NCBI GenBank assembly: GCA_013396635.1
Contig: WBMW01000471.1
Location: forward strand, 1,160,807-1,224,806
Source of the DNA: Penelope pileata
Taxonomy: Eukaryota > Chordata > Aves > Galliformes > Cracidae
DNA: 64,000 bases
Direction: 5' to 3'
In this document: positions 22,401 to 35,800 of the stretch, piece by piece
Position numbering within the stretch: position 1 is the first letter of the stretch
Layout: every line of letters starts with the position of its first letter
Notes under the pieces: model-generated
Told to the model about the DNA's origin: nothing
The model's database searches: none
What the model saw: the letters and a program-made list of their open reading frames with translations, nothing else
Program-made: the position numbers and the translations under genes

Positions 22401-23718
22401 AAGTTCGGCTCCCTGTGCCCCATCTGGCAGTAGCAGATCCCCCATCGACGTGTGCTGCCTTCTCAGCTGCTGTCCCTCTCTCGTATCCTATGGTGGGCTG
22501 ATCTGCCTCAATTTTGCAGGCCCACGGTGCTCCACAGACACCTGCTGGGGCTCATTGCATCCCAGCCCCAGCCATTTCCAACAGCTTGTTCTTGGATGCA
22601 CGATGGGGACTTACTGGAAGAGAGCAGGGGAGAAGGAAATTGGTATTCAAGTGCTCTGCGCCGCGGCTGCTTTGCAGCAGCAGGAAGCGACGGTGCTGCA
22701 GCTCCCTGCTGAAGTGGTACCCGCAGCAGCAGGGATGGAAAGGAAGATGTGGGCTCATACCCTGAGAGGGGTCCCCGGGTGGCACCTCCAGCCACAGCCC
22801 TGGCCCCCACCTTTCCCATCCCCACTGATACCTGGATTGGGACAGAATGGCTCAGTGTAATTCCTGCTAATTCGTTTTGGGATGCTGACAGCAGAGAGGC
22901 TATGGCTACCTGGGGAGAAAATGAGGCAGTTTGTCACATTTCCCAAGTGGTTAACTCACATGTTAGAGTCCTAACTCAGAACCTGCTCTGTGCTGAACCC
23001 ATTTGCTCACAGGGGACAATATCAGGGTTCATCCTGACCACCCTCAAAGTGTCCTATCACCACCAGGATCTTAAAAGGTGTCAGAGGATGTGTATTGCGA
23101 ACCATCCTTTCTTTTTATGGAAAGAAGGCCGTAGGGGCTGGGACAGAGGTGCCCTCAGTTTGGTGTCTCCAGGGCTCCTTTGGTTTCTGCACCCCCGAGG
23201 TGATCCCCAGCTGCTGTCAGATCCATCTGAGGGCCAAAGACAGCATGGGGGTCTGCAAAGAGGTGTCACATCAGAGCAGCAGAGATCCCTCTTCCTTCCC
23301 ACTCCCCTCCTCATCCTCAGCGCTGGGCTAATGATGCTGCCAGGTACCGAGCAATAGAGAATGGAGCCTGTTGTTTTTACAGTGGAAATGACTGAAAGGT
23401 GCCTGCTGGGCCACATAAACCTGTCAAAAGAACAGCCGGGGCTTCCTGCGAGAGGGATAATAGTTAAGAAACCTGAAATTCTGAGAAGAGGGGATTATGA
23501 ATCATCAGCAGTGTTTACAGTGCAAGCCCCCATTCCCAATTTTTCCACCTGTTTCTCCCCTTTCCAGGGCAATTATCCCCAGGTGCAGGGGCAGAGCCCC
23601 GAGTGCAGCCCCATGGCAGGTAAATGAGCCCAAAGGACAGTTCTGGTGGAGCTCATGGACACATTGCACCCCTGGCTGCTGCCCCTACAAACAAGCAGTG
23701 GGGCAGCACTCATAAGAT

Positions 23719-23719
23719 N
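23719..23719. other. Ambiguous base (N)
   Basis: A single N within otherwise continuous unique sequence. Unlike those at the left edge it shows no sign of a broken join, so a single unread or polymorphic base is plausible. Confidence 0.6.
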
Positions 23720-24224
23720 ACACTGTGCAATGGAGCTCACGCTCTGGCAGTGCAAAGTCCTGTGGGTGTGAAGCCAGCAGAACATCTGGGCAGCTCTGCT
23801 CGAGCTGTGCAAACCCAAATGATCTTCAAGCTTTATAACACAGTGTTATTAGATCTCAGATGGGGCTGTTGGGTGGGGGGTGAAGGGCTGGCAGAGCATT
23901 CACAGCTGTGCACATGCAGCCCAGAGCAAAGCTCTCCCCTTGGAGGGGCTCATCAGCACCACATCTCCCTGGGAGGATGCAGCCAGAGACAGGGATACAG
24001 ATATGTAGCTGCCAGGGGAGAGCAGCAGCAGGGCCCTGGGTAAGAGAAGGGCTGTGATGTGGGGAGGGGAATAATGCAGGGATGGGGAAAAGCGTGCAGT
24101 AGTTTGTGCTGGGCAGGTGCCAAGTGGAAATGTAAGAGCAGATCAAACATAGCCAGGTTAATGAGAGTGCCGTTCCCTGGGCCTCTCCAAAGTGGGGAGA
24201 GCAGGGACAGGCTGGACGGCAGGC

Positions 24225-24480
24225 ACTGAATGATATTCTGTAATTAGCTGGCAAACAGAATATGATATTTAGTGTAATTGCTCAGAAGAACGTCTCGCAG
24301 CCCCGCTACATGCATTACGCGCTGAGCGCTGCATCCCAGCTGCCACAGCAACTTTGCTTCCCTTTGTTTCCCCTTGCCTGTCATTTCTAATCACATCGTT
24401 CCAAAATTTGATTGCATCATCTCCGAGATGTAGTTGCTAGGGTAACACCACAAAGTCATTACATGCGTGAGATGAATACG
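24225..24480. promoter_or_regulatory. Candidate conserved element with an RFX X-box
   Basis: AT-rich stretch with GTAATTAGCTGG, TAGTGTAATTGCTC and CTACATGCATTACGCGCTGA, the last keeping several CpGs. At 24433-24446 GTTGCTAGGGTAAC is a near-palindromic X-box (consensus GTTGCCATGGCAAC), the site of RFX factors, which drive ciliary and neuronal genes. Enhancer function is inferred from motif content. Confidence 0.3.
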
Positions 24481-27400
24481 CAGCCCCCTTGGAGGACCAG
24501 TCACCTGATCACCCCGTGTGCCCCCCAGCTCAGATTCCTTTGGCTGTCCCTTTTCAACCAGATCTTACCATGCAAAAACTGGCAAGAGGCTGGGCAGAGA
24601 TTGCTGTGGGAGCAACCAGGGAGCAGTCATCCAAACGTTTGACAAAAAAAACCCTAACAAATTGAGCAGCTCAGCGTGAGAGGTGAGGCCACCAGCAAAG
24701 CCATGCTGGTTTCTAAAGCCCAGGGCTAGAGCAATGGCCACTGCACAAAGTGCACAGAGCAGACCTCCCCGTGGACTTTCCCTTTGTGGAGGCAAAGGGC
24801 AGAATAGGCATGTGAGCATACGTATGTGTGACGTAGGTGTGACGCTGCTGTTAGCAGCAAGATGCAGGGTGAGCATTTGGTCGGGTGATAGCATAACAAA
24901 TCCATCCTGGTGCAAGCGACAGTAGTGGTGAGGACATCATGGAAGGGGTTTCAGCAAGGATGAGGGCAGGGTGCATGTGCTGGCTGGTAAAGCATCACAC
25001 AGCTCCAGTACGTCCCCTTTGCTGTTGATCCCTGGGCTAGGAAGGTGCAACCAGTGTGGGCACAGGTGCACGCTGCTGCCAAATGCTTGCTGTCGGCGTG
25101 CAGCCTGTGGGTGGAGAGGTGCAGGGAGCATGATGGCTCTGATACAGCCCTTTGTCCTCACAGTATGTCCTGGGTGCAGCAGGCTTTGCCTTCACCCCCT
25201 GCCCAACAGCATTTCACATTCCTTCTCTTCCAGTGCTGGCTGCATCCCTGCTCTGCACACCTCCAGCATCCCTGCCTCCCCTGCCCACACCAAGGGCCAT
25301 TCCTGTGGCAGAGCTCCTTCCCTTTCCATCCCACTGCTGCCTGCGGAGCCCGGACAGGCAAGCTCCCAGCCCCCAGCAGTGCAAGGCAGAGAGATGAAAG
25401 ATATTGTTTTTCAGGTGGAATAGCTTCCAAAACGGTACATTTGCAGTCAAAGTGCTGTTTGGAATGCATATGAACCACTGCCTGCAGCAATAAGAAACAA
25501 AGACATTAAAGTTTAGATAGCGGTGTTTTTATTTTTAAGCAAATGAGTCAGTCTCCCCTCTGGCTCTGAGCAGGGGAGAGAGAAGCTCGGGCACTGTGAG
25601 TTCAGAACGCCGTAACCCCACCGGGATCCTGCTGCGGGGAAAGTTCAAGCAGCCTGCTCGGTTTAATTGTGTCTGGAAAAGGTATTTAAACCAAGGTTGC
25701 TGCTTTGATAGTGCTTCGGTTGGGTGGATTTTTTGTTTGTTTCCCTGGATTTATTATTCTTTAAAAGAACAGGTTTCAGGACACTCATTGCCTTTCCCTT
25801 CCCTTCCCAGACCCTGAAGGCCTCACGCTGCCTTTCTTTCTCCTGCATCCCTGCATCTGGGGGGATGCATCCCCGCATCTGGGGGAGCCTGGGGGGCCAT
25901 TCCCTAATCTGGGTGCTGCAGGTTTTCAGGAGGGACCCAGGGAGGCAGCTCGACATGTGCGGAAGTATTCTGCACCACAGCCAGCTCTATTCCTCCAGCA
26001 GCTTCTCTCTCCATCCCAGCCTGTTTCCAAGGTTCCTATCCCTGTAGCATCTACAAGATGAAGCACCCAGCTGCTCAGAAATGCTCCTGCTGTCATTTTG
26101 GGCTGTTTTGCTGAAAGTGTGGCTCCTGCCCCAGCAGAAGGCTCAGGCCCCTGCCCCAGACACTGAGCACCAGCTGAAATGGGAGCAAAGCTTGATGTCC
26201 TTGTGCTGAATTGGGCTGACAACTCACAGGGAAAAAACTCAAATACATGGAAAATTACAAAATGACATTGCTACCTCTGTTTATTGTTTTTCCGTGCCAT
26301 ATGGAAATTAATGTAAATACACAAATGAGAAATGGACCCTGGAGCTCTGGTGAGTTCGCCAGCGTGTCACCACTGTTTGAAATGTTGGCCGTTCTGGTGC
26401 ATTAGGAGAACAGAGTGAGAGAAATGAATTCTGGCTCCAAGAGTTGTCCGGAGACATGGCTTCATTTTTTTTTCAATACAATGCCTACTGTTCTCATGAA
26501 AAAACATCCCAGAGTCCCCTGGCTGCTCAGTGAGAGCTGGATGCTCAGCCCTGTCTCAGGCTCAGAAAACCAATGCTCATTGCATGGTTTTGGCTACGGA
26601 ACAGGATTTTTTGCAGGCATTTTCCCTTCACCAGATTCTACATGGGAAGGGTGTGGATTTGCAGGCAAGCTGGTGAGGTCTCATGGCACCCTGAGCAGCG
26701 TGTCCATGCAGGGTGTTCGCCACAGGGCCACAGCAGTGTAAAGGGGCAAAAGCCATTTTGGCCATAGAACAGGAGCTTGGGGCTCTCCACTCCCCAGAGC
26801 ATGAGGTCTGATCCCACATGTGCTCCTCAAATGACACTGAGGCTTTGTGAAAGCAGAGGCGGTAGCTGCAGGCAGGAGGGGAAGCCGACCAACCTGTGTG
26901 CGTTATGGCCAGCTCCATCTGCTCCTGAAGTTATGAGGTGATATAACGTGTTCCTCTCTGGAACATCTGGGGAAATAGGAAATGTCACTGTGAGCTATGT
27001 CCCCATTATCTGAGATGAATGGAGCTGGGCTGGACCAAAGGTTCATGTCCCAAGTGTGAACCTTTGTGGGGTTTATACACATATATACATGTACGTGTGT
27101 ATATGTAAAATGTGTGTGTGTGTATGTATGTCCAACATGTTTATATCCCTTTAGCTATAAAAGCAGTCCACTTTTAGAATAACATCTTCCTTACGTTTAC
27201 ATTGTTTTCTTCTTCTAAGATTCAGCAGTCATTTTTTTTTTTTTTAATTGCACGGGGGAAATTGTTTTTGTTTTTGTTTTAATTATTTCTTGACACAGCT
27301 TTGGGAGAAAAACTTGGATTTGCAGAAGTCTGAGTGAAGTTTTCCTGGAATAATAATAAAAAAAAGCTAGCCATTCCTGTGAATTAGAGCTGGAAAAAAA

Positions 27401-29613
27401 TCTCCCAGTGATGCAATTTCCTTGCTTGTTAATAATTATTGGAAGTTCAAACATTTTTGACATAAACATTACCACTTGTGCTTTGAACATTTATAATGCT
27501 TTATATGTGCTAAGTGTTATTATTATTTCAAAAGACTTATGTCTTGAGCAAATTATAATTTGGATAATTGCATTCTGTCCAGCAAAATCCATCCTGCAGC
27601 TTCACTGGAGTGTGGAATCTGCCGCTGCTCCCTGGCCTGCCCCGCTTTGCTGTGCTGTGGTGTGTGATTGAACATCTGCTCCCCACTCCCGCTGGGAGCA
27701 GGGATGCATTTCAGTGGAAAGGTCAGAGTTGGTGAGGTAATGCCACTCGATAGAGGTGCTTGCAACAGGGGAAGCAAGAGAGGTGAGGCCAGAGTTGATG
27801 GAGGAGGTGGAAAAGGATTTGCTTTCCCATGCGTGCTCACTGCTTTGGAAATCCGAGCTAGCTTTGTGCTGAGCTAGCTAGGAGTTTCAGAAGAACCCCT
27901 GGATTTAGTGTGCCCAGCAAACACACCCTCGTGTTGCTTGACTACCCTCTGGGAAGGGTTGTGAAGTTGAGTGATGGTGGTGGCTTGCCATGCTGTGTTG
28001 AGGTTACCCCAGGAACTCATGGTGTTTTCCCTCAAGGCACCCAGCCCTTCCCACTGAAGTCAGCCATGGGGCTGCAGCGTAACGCAGATACACCAGAAGT
28101 GGTCACGGCTTGCTGGCCCAGCTGGCAGCAGAGCTCCTGCCCAGGCCTTTCCCCTGTTTGGTGGTGGGCTCTGGAACATCGTGGGAGGACAGAAATTCAT
28201 GGTTACATGGTGTGCTCTCCATGCAGGTGGTGAGTGTCCAAAATGGTGTCCCCCAACAAAGAGGAACAGCAGTGTGAGACATAGAGCATGTCTCTGAGTC
28301 ATTCGGTGGGAACAGGGCCCTTAACCCTTAGAACACTTTGAGCTGGGTCTGTAGGCTCGCTTCTCGCTTGCCTTTATCTTCTCCCAGCCCTGCAGTGGGC
28401 ACTGCTCTTGCCAGAGACAAAGCAACGAGCACCCAGCGGCACGTCTGAAGGATCCCCTGAAGTGCCTGCGAGCCGGTGCGGCAGGTGGGAAGCAGACAGA
28501 AAAGCTTCCATTAAGAAAGATTTATTTCCCCAGGGTTATTTCACTTGTGGCATGAGTGGAAACAGCAAGTTCCCACTTCAGTCGACAGCTCTTGGGAGGG
28601 GTCTTTTCCAGCAGAAACAATGGGTGCTGCTCAGTGCTGCTCTGCGAACCCTCAGCTCCTGAACAGAGACTGAAGGAAGGAGAACGGTGATGTGTTCGTC
28701 CTTTAGCTCTGAGTAGGTTGGAAGCAGGAGCAGGAGCAGGTAGGTGGAAAATGGAATTGGATGTTTGCTTTTTATTTTTACCATAGTCACTTGGGTCCAG
28801 AGCTGAGCTGTAAGAGGAGAGACAGGATTCTACTGATAAAAGCATGAGAATTGGCCCTCAAGGACTCTGCAGTGGGGCAGGGCTAATATGAGTCATCAGT
28901 CATGGTGGTGAATAGGGATATTAACATACTTTTGACTAGCATGTGCTAGCATGAATGCAAACTAGAATGAGTCTGACAAATCCACGAGTCATCAAGCCTC
29001 CTGTGCTCCGCTGCATTACTAGTCTGCAGAACTCAGCAGCTCCGGTGTGGCAGATTTCTTGTTCACATGCAGAGGCTATTTGCAGACCCGTGTATCCAGC
29101 ATGCATTGGGCTCAAAACAGGGAGAAGTTTTTGTAGAGCTAATCGACTCACAGGCAATGAGCATTGTTCCAGCTTGCATTGTTTTTTGTTTGGGGTGATG
29201 GGCATTTGTAACAGGGCTGTGGTATGTCGGTGTGATGAGCACGCTGCATTGCATTGCACATCAGACAGCGCAGGGGTGGTGTGTGCAGATGTGCAGGGCT
29301 CACTGCAGCTGTGCTGCAGCCCTGATCTGTGCACTTGGGCCTCTGTTGTTGTTACTCCAAGTGAGTGAGCAGCCAAAAAAACAGCCAAAGTCCTCAGATA
29401 GACCCCAGATGAAGTTCTCAGGTGGAAGCAGATGACAGATCTTGCCATGCTCAACCTATCTTGGGGTGCAAGTTATCTGGTGCTCTACAGATGTCAGTGA
29501 AAACCTATGGAACAAGGAATAAATAGGGAAATATCCATAATAAGGGCACACAGAAACATGGTCTGCTGAGGCCTGGCTTGTTAGGCCTTGTTCTGAACAT
29601 GTCTCTTCTGCAG
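24481..29613. other. Intergenic sequence without a recognised gene
   Basis: Unique DNA. A TA/TG-rich microsatellite lies at 27074-27132 and T-rich runs at 27231-27246 and 27264-27280. Imperfect repeats of GCATCTGGGGG occur at 25852-25885. No coding sequence is supported. Confidence 0.55.
27074..27132 (+). repeat. Imperfect (TA)n/(TG)n microsatellite
   Basis: Alternating purine-pyrimidine tract: ACACATATATACATGTACG, then GTGTGTATATG, then TGTGTGTGTGTATGTATG. Confidence 0.8.
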
Positions 29614-29813
29614 TTTGTGCCTATAAATAAGAATTCAATTTCTCTGTCTTTAACCAAAAAACTTGGTTTTCTGAAGACGTATGAAACAAAGCAGAAAATG
29701 ATGGTAGAAAAAAGCAAGGGAAAGGGTGGGGAAGCCTACTGGCATGGAAAGAAAATCTCCATTTTCCTACCTCTGCTTTTGCTCTCCAGTCTTGGGTCTA
29801 ACAGATTTTCCTG
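29614..29813 (+). other. Candidate internal exon, open through 200 bases
   Basis: A strong acceptor (CATGTCTCTTCTGCAG) precedes the segment and a near-consensus donor (TCCTG then GTAAGT) follows it. The frame starting at the first base is open throughout (FVPINKNSISLSLTKKLG, later KKISIFLPLLLLSSLGSN). No family is recognised. It could be an exon of a non-coding RNA or an unknown protein. An open frame of this length in at least one of three frames is expected about one time in ten by chance. Confidence 0.22.
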
Positions 29814-32800
29814 GTAAGTTCAGCATTTTCTGGGGACAGGAAACGTGAACTCACTATGCACACAGAAACCTGCTATTTTATACCTTACTGCCAGCACGGA
29901 TCTTAATCAACCAGAAAAACTCAAAATGACAAATAAACAAGAGACAGCTTTGCTATCTGAGGTTCATTAGCTCCTAGCGACCTTTTAAATCTGCAAGAAA
30001 TCGGAGAGAAATGTTCAGAAAATGGGAGGGCTTTCAAGTCATTTTGCCAGTAATTTCCTCCCGTTCTGCAGTTCCCCCTCATAATGAGTGGCATTTCTTG
30101 ATTGCTTTCCCAAGGTTTGCATTTATGTGAGCAAATGGAGAGAAGAGCTTTGACCCACCATATGTACGGGTTGGGAGGCAGTCTCCCTGGAGGAATGGAG
30201 CACACTTTCCTCTTGCAGGGTTATTTGATGCTGGCTCTCCAGGGTGTCACTGTCCTCTTCTCAGAAGCTGGAAATGTGAGCAAAGGGCAGCCTGTTTCAT
30301 GCTTGGTGCTAACACCCACCAGGGAGCCATCAGCACTGTGTGCAGCAGAGGTTACACCTAGGTTCACAGGGAGGAGCCAGCAGCCAGCACGGCCCTGGAC
30401 CTGGGATGCATCCTTCAGCAGGGAAGGAAAGCAGAGGAGCAGAGCTGATGGGTCCCTTCATGGAGCAAAACTCCCTCTCATCAGCAATCTTCAGCTTGAA
30501 ATCTCAACCACCTTCTCCAACCAGAGCAACGACAAGAGGAACGTTGCTGGGGTGGAAAGGGCTGTTTCAGCTGTAAGTAAAACCACCTGAGGCCTTCTTG
30601 TACGTTCTCACAAAGCGCTGTTCAGTTGGGGCCATAGCTGAGGAACCACGGATTGTAGGCAGAGAACAGAGGAAGGCGGACAGAACGTCAGCAAGAGATT
30701 AAACATTCAGAGCAGTCAGAAGAAGGGGCCCTAAGGGTGTTTTACTGATGTGCTTTAGTGGAGAAAAAATAAAAAGATTTTTCAAAGAAGAGCTATAAGA
30801 GGTCACACGTATTTACAAGACTGTAGTCCTCCCTGACAACATCTATGAATTCCCTCCATTGAAGAAAGAAGATGAAGAACTTCTGAAAAGAAACAGAAAC
30901 TGGAAGGTGAGAGCACAGACTAGAGAATGGAAACTCCCTTTCCTCCTCCCAAAAGAGAGCTCGCAGTGGGACCTGTCCTCATCTTAGGGTACCACTGACA
31001 TCACTGAGAGATACTGGGACCCAGTGGGGCTGGAAGCCAGCCTCGTCCTGGCACTGAGACCCTCTGGCAGCATGGAGGAAGAGGAGCCCAAGGGTGAAGA
31101 GTGATGGAACTAGAAAAGATCCACATCACCCAGGAGCAGCTGGGAAGGATAATTTGCCATCTGTGCTAAGTGGTTTCACCCCAGTGCTGCCGGTCACACC
31201 AGAATGCGGAATTGCAGAGAGACCTCATATTTATTGTGGGGAGGGGAGGCAAAGGAGGGGGAGAAACCATCTGTGGAAGGGAAATGGGCCAGTATGTGGC
31301 CTTGGAGAGTCACATCCAGAGGGCTCTGAGCTAGAAAGCACCTGTTGTGTTAGCTGATGTCTCAGGGGCATGCTGGATGGGGTCTCAGGGAATGGACTCC
31401 ATTGCACGTTCATCCATCACTGACGTTTGTACAGGCTCTCTTGAATACTCAGTGGATAATTACTTTCAGTTTGGGTAATTCAAACAGGGGAAATAAAGTA
31501 GAATCTGCTTTCAGAGTCACTCGTATGTCTTTGTGATGTGCTACTCTTTAAAGTTGCCTGTAAATTCATGTGGGAAGCCCTAATGGTCTTTAATTTTTAG
31601 GTCCACCATTCAGTGCCTCCCTTCATTAACCTCCCAGCCTGGATGATCAGTGAGCAGAGGATCTTACAGACAGGAGTTAATGCACTGCAGAGCACTGGGG
31701 CAGAATCCCTGACAGGATGTGCCACCTTTTTCCCCCAGCAATCTGACAGCACTGCGGTCCTATAACAAACCGGAGGGGAATCTAAGAAGAGTTGATAGGT
31801 TTCTTCTCTCCTGGACTGTTAATTCAAATCTGGCTCTAGGCCATTAGTGTTTTCACACTATTACCTTCTAATGGCTTCTTGCTCTTGGCTCAGCTCTGGC
31901 TTGGTAAGCTGCAGCTGTGTGCGTTGTTAGCTATCGCCTCCCAGTTAGCCTCTTGCTGGGAATCTCAGTCAAGATTATGTCTTGTGTCCGTGTTATGAAA
32001 ATAGCCTGTGTGCAGCAGCTGCTGTCAAACACTGCTCCTTCCAGCACTCACCCAACAGGTGTTACGAGCTGTTTTCTTGCTGCCGTGGATGGGATCAGCT
32101 GTTCCAACAGAAGGTGCACTTGTAATCCATATCCTCTCCCTGTGTTGTCTGGGTCACACGGAGCTGCTGATGGCAGGTTTTGGTAAGGGAGCTGTATCTC
32201 TTAGCTCAAATGCTGCAGACTTGCAATGCAGATGTTTGCAGTTTGTTGGCATTCCAGCCAGAGCTGCAGTTCTGTCCCCGAATTTCACACTCTGCTAGAT
32301 GGGAAGGGATACCTAGCAGGCTCCACTGTGCTGTGATGAATGTGGCAAGCGGTGTCCATGCTGTCTGGTCAGATCCAGGAATGCTGCTGACAGAGATGTC
32401 ATGAGAAAGCTCCGTTCAGAGTTTTCACTCAAACAGGTATGAATGCAGAGAAATCCCATGGCCTCTTAGACCAGAACACAAACTAGGTTGTTCCTTTGGC
32501 CTTAGGATCCATGTTTCCATGAGAAGATCATGTCAAAGAGCTGAGTATGGCCCATCCATTTCCAGGACCAGCTACGTAAGGTTGGAGAAGCATCAGCGTT
32601 CAGACAGCATTCAGTAGGTTTTGAGCATAGCTATAGGACAGGTGGATTAGGACTCAGCCCTGCTGTCTCCTTTCTGTGCTTACTCTGAGGATAACACAGG
32701 AGCTTTCTACGTGCAGGCCCAGCTAACAAGCATGAAATTCATTTAAAATTCAAAAACTAAATTGGAAAAAAAATAGCCCCTAAGAGTTCCACGGAAAATC

Positions 32801-35800
32801 AATTACCCAGCATGCAAGGGTGATGCTGGGAACACTGCTCCACAAAAAGGGCAAAATTCCTTGCAATTTTTATCTATTCTTCCTGCAATTTCTGTCCCAG
32901 TTCTATTGATATTTTAAGAGGCAGATGAATTTCTTTCTCTAGTTTTAGATATACTTATTAGGGCTGGAGGGTGGAAACACCAAGAGAGAAAAGCCCATTC
33001 AAAAAATTGTAACTAAGGTGATATTACTGTGTGAATTACTCATTAGATTTTGTTTAGAGCCATTGTTGGCTGGAATGGCTTTGAGATTGAATTGTGCTGC
33101 AGATTCCTAGCTGATTCTGCCCACACTCATGGTCAGGGACTGAATTAGAGCTGGGGAAGAAGAAGGTGTGGATGGAGAAGGGGAACCAGCTGGCAATGTG
33201 GGGCTGTGTAAATAATTTCTGCCTATGCAGAAGCTTTCATCAGACAGATGAAGAAACCACATTAAAAATGACTCTTTACCCTATTAAGCAAAGTGACTCG
33301 ATGCGTGCACCTCTGGCCAGCTGTGGGGAGAGCGAGGCCATCTCGTGGTCCTGAATCACATCTTCTATGCTGAAATAATGATCATATGGGGTGGAAGAGT
33401 TTTGTGAGTGTTTGCCAGCCATCGACTAGGAAGGGAGAGATGCTGTGCAGCTGCTGAAAGCACTGACTCTCCCCTGCTTTCCATCAATACTGCTCCAAGA
33501 TGGGTTTGGACCTGTGATGGAGGAGCAGACAGCTCATCAATCTCTCCTCACTTCCATGCCCTGATGTCCTTCTGGAGCTGCGGTGATGGGCCAAAGGGTA
33601 ATGACATCCCCACCAGCACCTCACTGCCCTCTGTGCTAGCTGCCAGGGCTCCTGGCTCTGCACCTTGGGATATGAGGCCTTCGCTCCTCCGTGTGCTGCT
33701 ACATGGAAGGTGCACGGTGGTGGGAAGGACAGAGCTTTCTCAGGATTTTTGTGGGACATGGAGACATGGGAGCATGAGCAAATTGGGGGTGTCTGATAAG
33801 GAAGGACAAGGGCACAGTGGAGATTGGAAAGGACAGGGACTAATGCCAGCTGCTGTGGCCTCTCTCCAAAGCAACACCTTCACAGAGGTGGGGGAAAGAG
33901 GGGCTGACAGGAGTATTTTTCACAAGGAGGGTCACAAAGGGGCCAAAACATCTTGCAGTAGCTCCTGTGAGGACATACACAGCTGCCTGGGGTGGTGAGG
34001 GTCCATGTTGGCTTATCGGGGATGGCACGATGGGCACGGGGCCACCTCACCTTGGCAGTGCCGCCTACATGGGGTGGCAATAACTGACAGGGCACGGGGA
34101 CACCCACAGCTGAGGGGTGGGCAAGGCAAGATTTGTGTCCTCATTCTGCTGTTCGTTGCTGCAGTGCATGGGTTTTTGCCTTTGTTCCCACCACGACAAT
34201 ATCCCTTTGCTCTCTGTTCCTCTGCCTTGGGCCTGAGCTCAGCTGTATGGTGTGCGGTGGCTGCAGGGCAGGGGGACGCTGACCCAGGGTGGAGGATTGC
34301 TGTGTAATCCAACGTGGTGTGGTCCTGGGAGAGCTGCTGTCTGTAAGAAGGGAGAGGAAGGATATTTCTGACTTCCCCTTTGCCTAAACCATCTCTCATC
34401 TGAATAAAGTGGGGAATTAGAAGGGGATTATCTACCAGCAGGAGAGGTGTAATTCATTTCTGCCACTGTCCGTGTGTCATGTTCGATTTTAATTTCAGAT
34501 AATGTCAAGGCTAGATTAAAGCCCTATCATCTAGGTGGGAAGAAAGACCCATCCTTCCCAGCCATCTCACTGAGCCACCGGGAAAGTGACTCCCAAACCT
34601 CCCTCCTCTTGCTTTGTACACAGTTGGATCTTGGCACACTGCTAAAGCTTCTACATGGGAGAATAGGACATCCCACCCAACGAAGGACATCCTACCCACT
34701 GAAAGACATTGGGATCCCCAGGGCTGGCCCTGGGCAGCAGAGCCCCCCTCTCCTCCATGTGTCACCCGCAGGATGCTTGCATGGTGCCAGGATGCTTTGT
34801 ATAGAGACAAGGAAGGGGGCTGGGAGGTACAGATTTGTCATTCATGGACACACAGTAAAGAAGCAGGTGGAAACAGCCCAGGTAGAAGATGCTATTGTGC
34901 TTGGCTGTCCCCAGGCACCCTTCCTGGGATGTTTGAAAAGTAAGAAAGGATTGTTGACTTGGTTTTTCCAAAAACATAGAAATTAGGAAATTACGTTTTG
35001 CAGATCTATGCTCTGGTTTCTTCTGCTGTTAAAGGAGTCTACTGATCTGGAGCCGTTTTGCTGCAATAAAAATGCTCTCACATGCTTTGAGATCTTGGGG
35101 CACGATGTGGAAGTGCCTGTCTATGTCTTCTTTACTGAGCGAACGCAGACACAGGTAGTTCCTGCTTCTGCTCATCCAACATTTAAAGCAAAGTGCTTCT
35201 GACAAACAAAGGAGAAGGTGGACTTTATTAAAAATAAACAAATCTCCTGAGATCTGATCAGGCACTGATAACTCCTTCTGGCTTGTACCAGCATTTTGTT
35301 CTATCTCTTAGTTATTGCAGGAGGCGAGGATGAAGAAATGCTGCTCTGATATTGATACAATGGGGCTGCCAGGAGCTGTGTGCGTGCAGGTAGCTGGGTG
35401 ATTCTGATGTTTATCGTGGCAATTGATGTGCTAGCAGACTCTTTTCATTACAACTGTACTGAATCAGGGACAGAGTCAATCCAAGCAACCAGCTGGGTTT
35501 TCCCACTGAAAAATACATATATATTGGAAACATGATTAAAAAAATATTGAAAATAAAAGGATGGACCTGGTGCTCAGTATGTCCTTTCATCCCTTTGTTC
35601 ATTCTCTCCATCTTCCTCAGCTGAGATTCAGCTGTCTGTCCCCAGCTGTGCCGCATGCACCCTCGTGGACCTGGCCTGGGGAAGGTGGCCAGGCTGGCCC
35701 TGGCTTTGCCTCCTGCCCTGTCCCTTGCATTGGTCACCTCTGTCAGTGCTCGGTACGGGGACATCTGTGCCTGCCTCCCTGGAGACTTGGAGTGACAGAG

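Larger units (their letters stand above)
18769..24224. other. Intergenic sequence without a recognised gene
   Basis: Unique DNA. A tetranucleotide (TTTC)n lies at 19323-19342 and (AAAT)n at 19417-19440. CAGCCCA is repeated three times around 20431-20452. The longest open frame (22749-23357, 202 codons) has no recognisable domain, no codon pattern I can defend and no splice context, so it is not called as a gene. An N is present at 23719. Confidence 0.55.

Noticed and set aside
22749..23357. Longest open frame in the window (202 codons, plus strand)
   Set aside because: No domain, signal peptide or repeat pattern; composition is that of chance translation in GC-rich DNA; overlapping frames on the other strand are nearly as long.
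33408..33998. 196-codon plus-strand open frame
   Set aside because: Low protein-likeness, no recognisable motif, and other frames overlap it.
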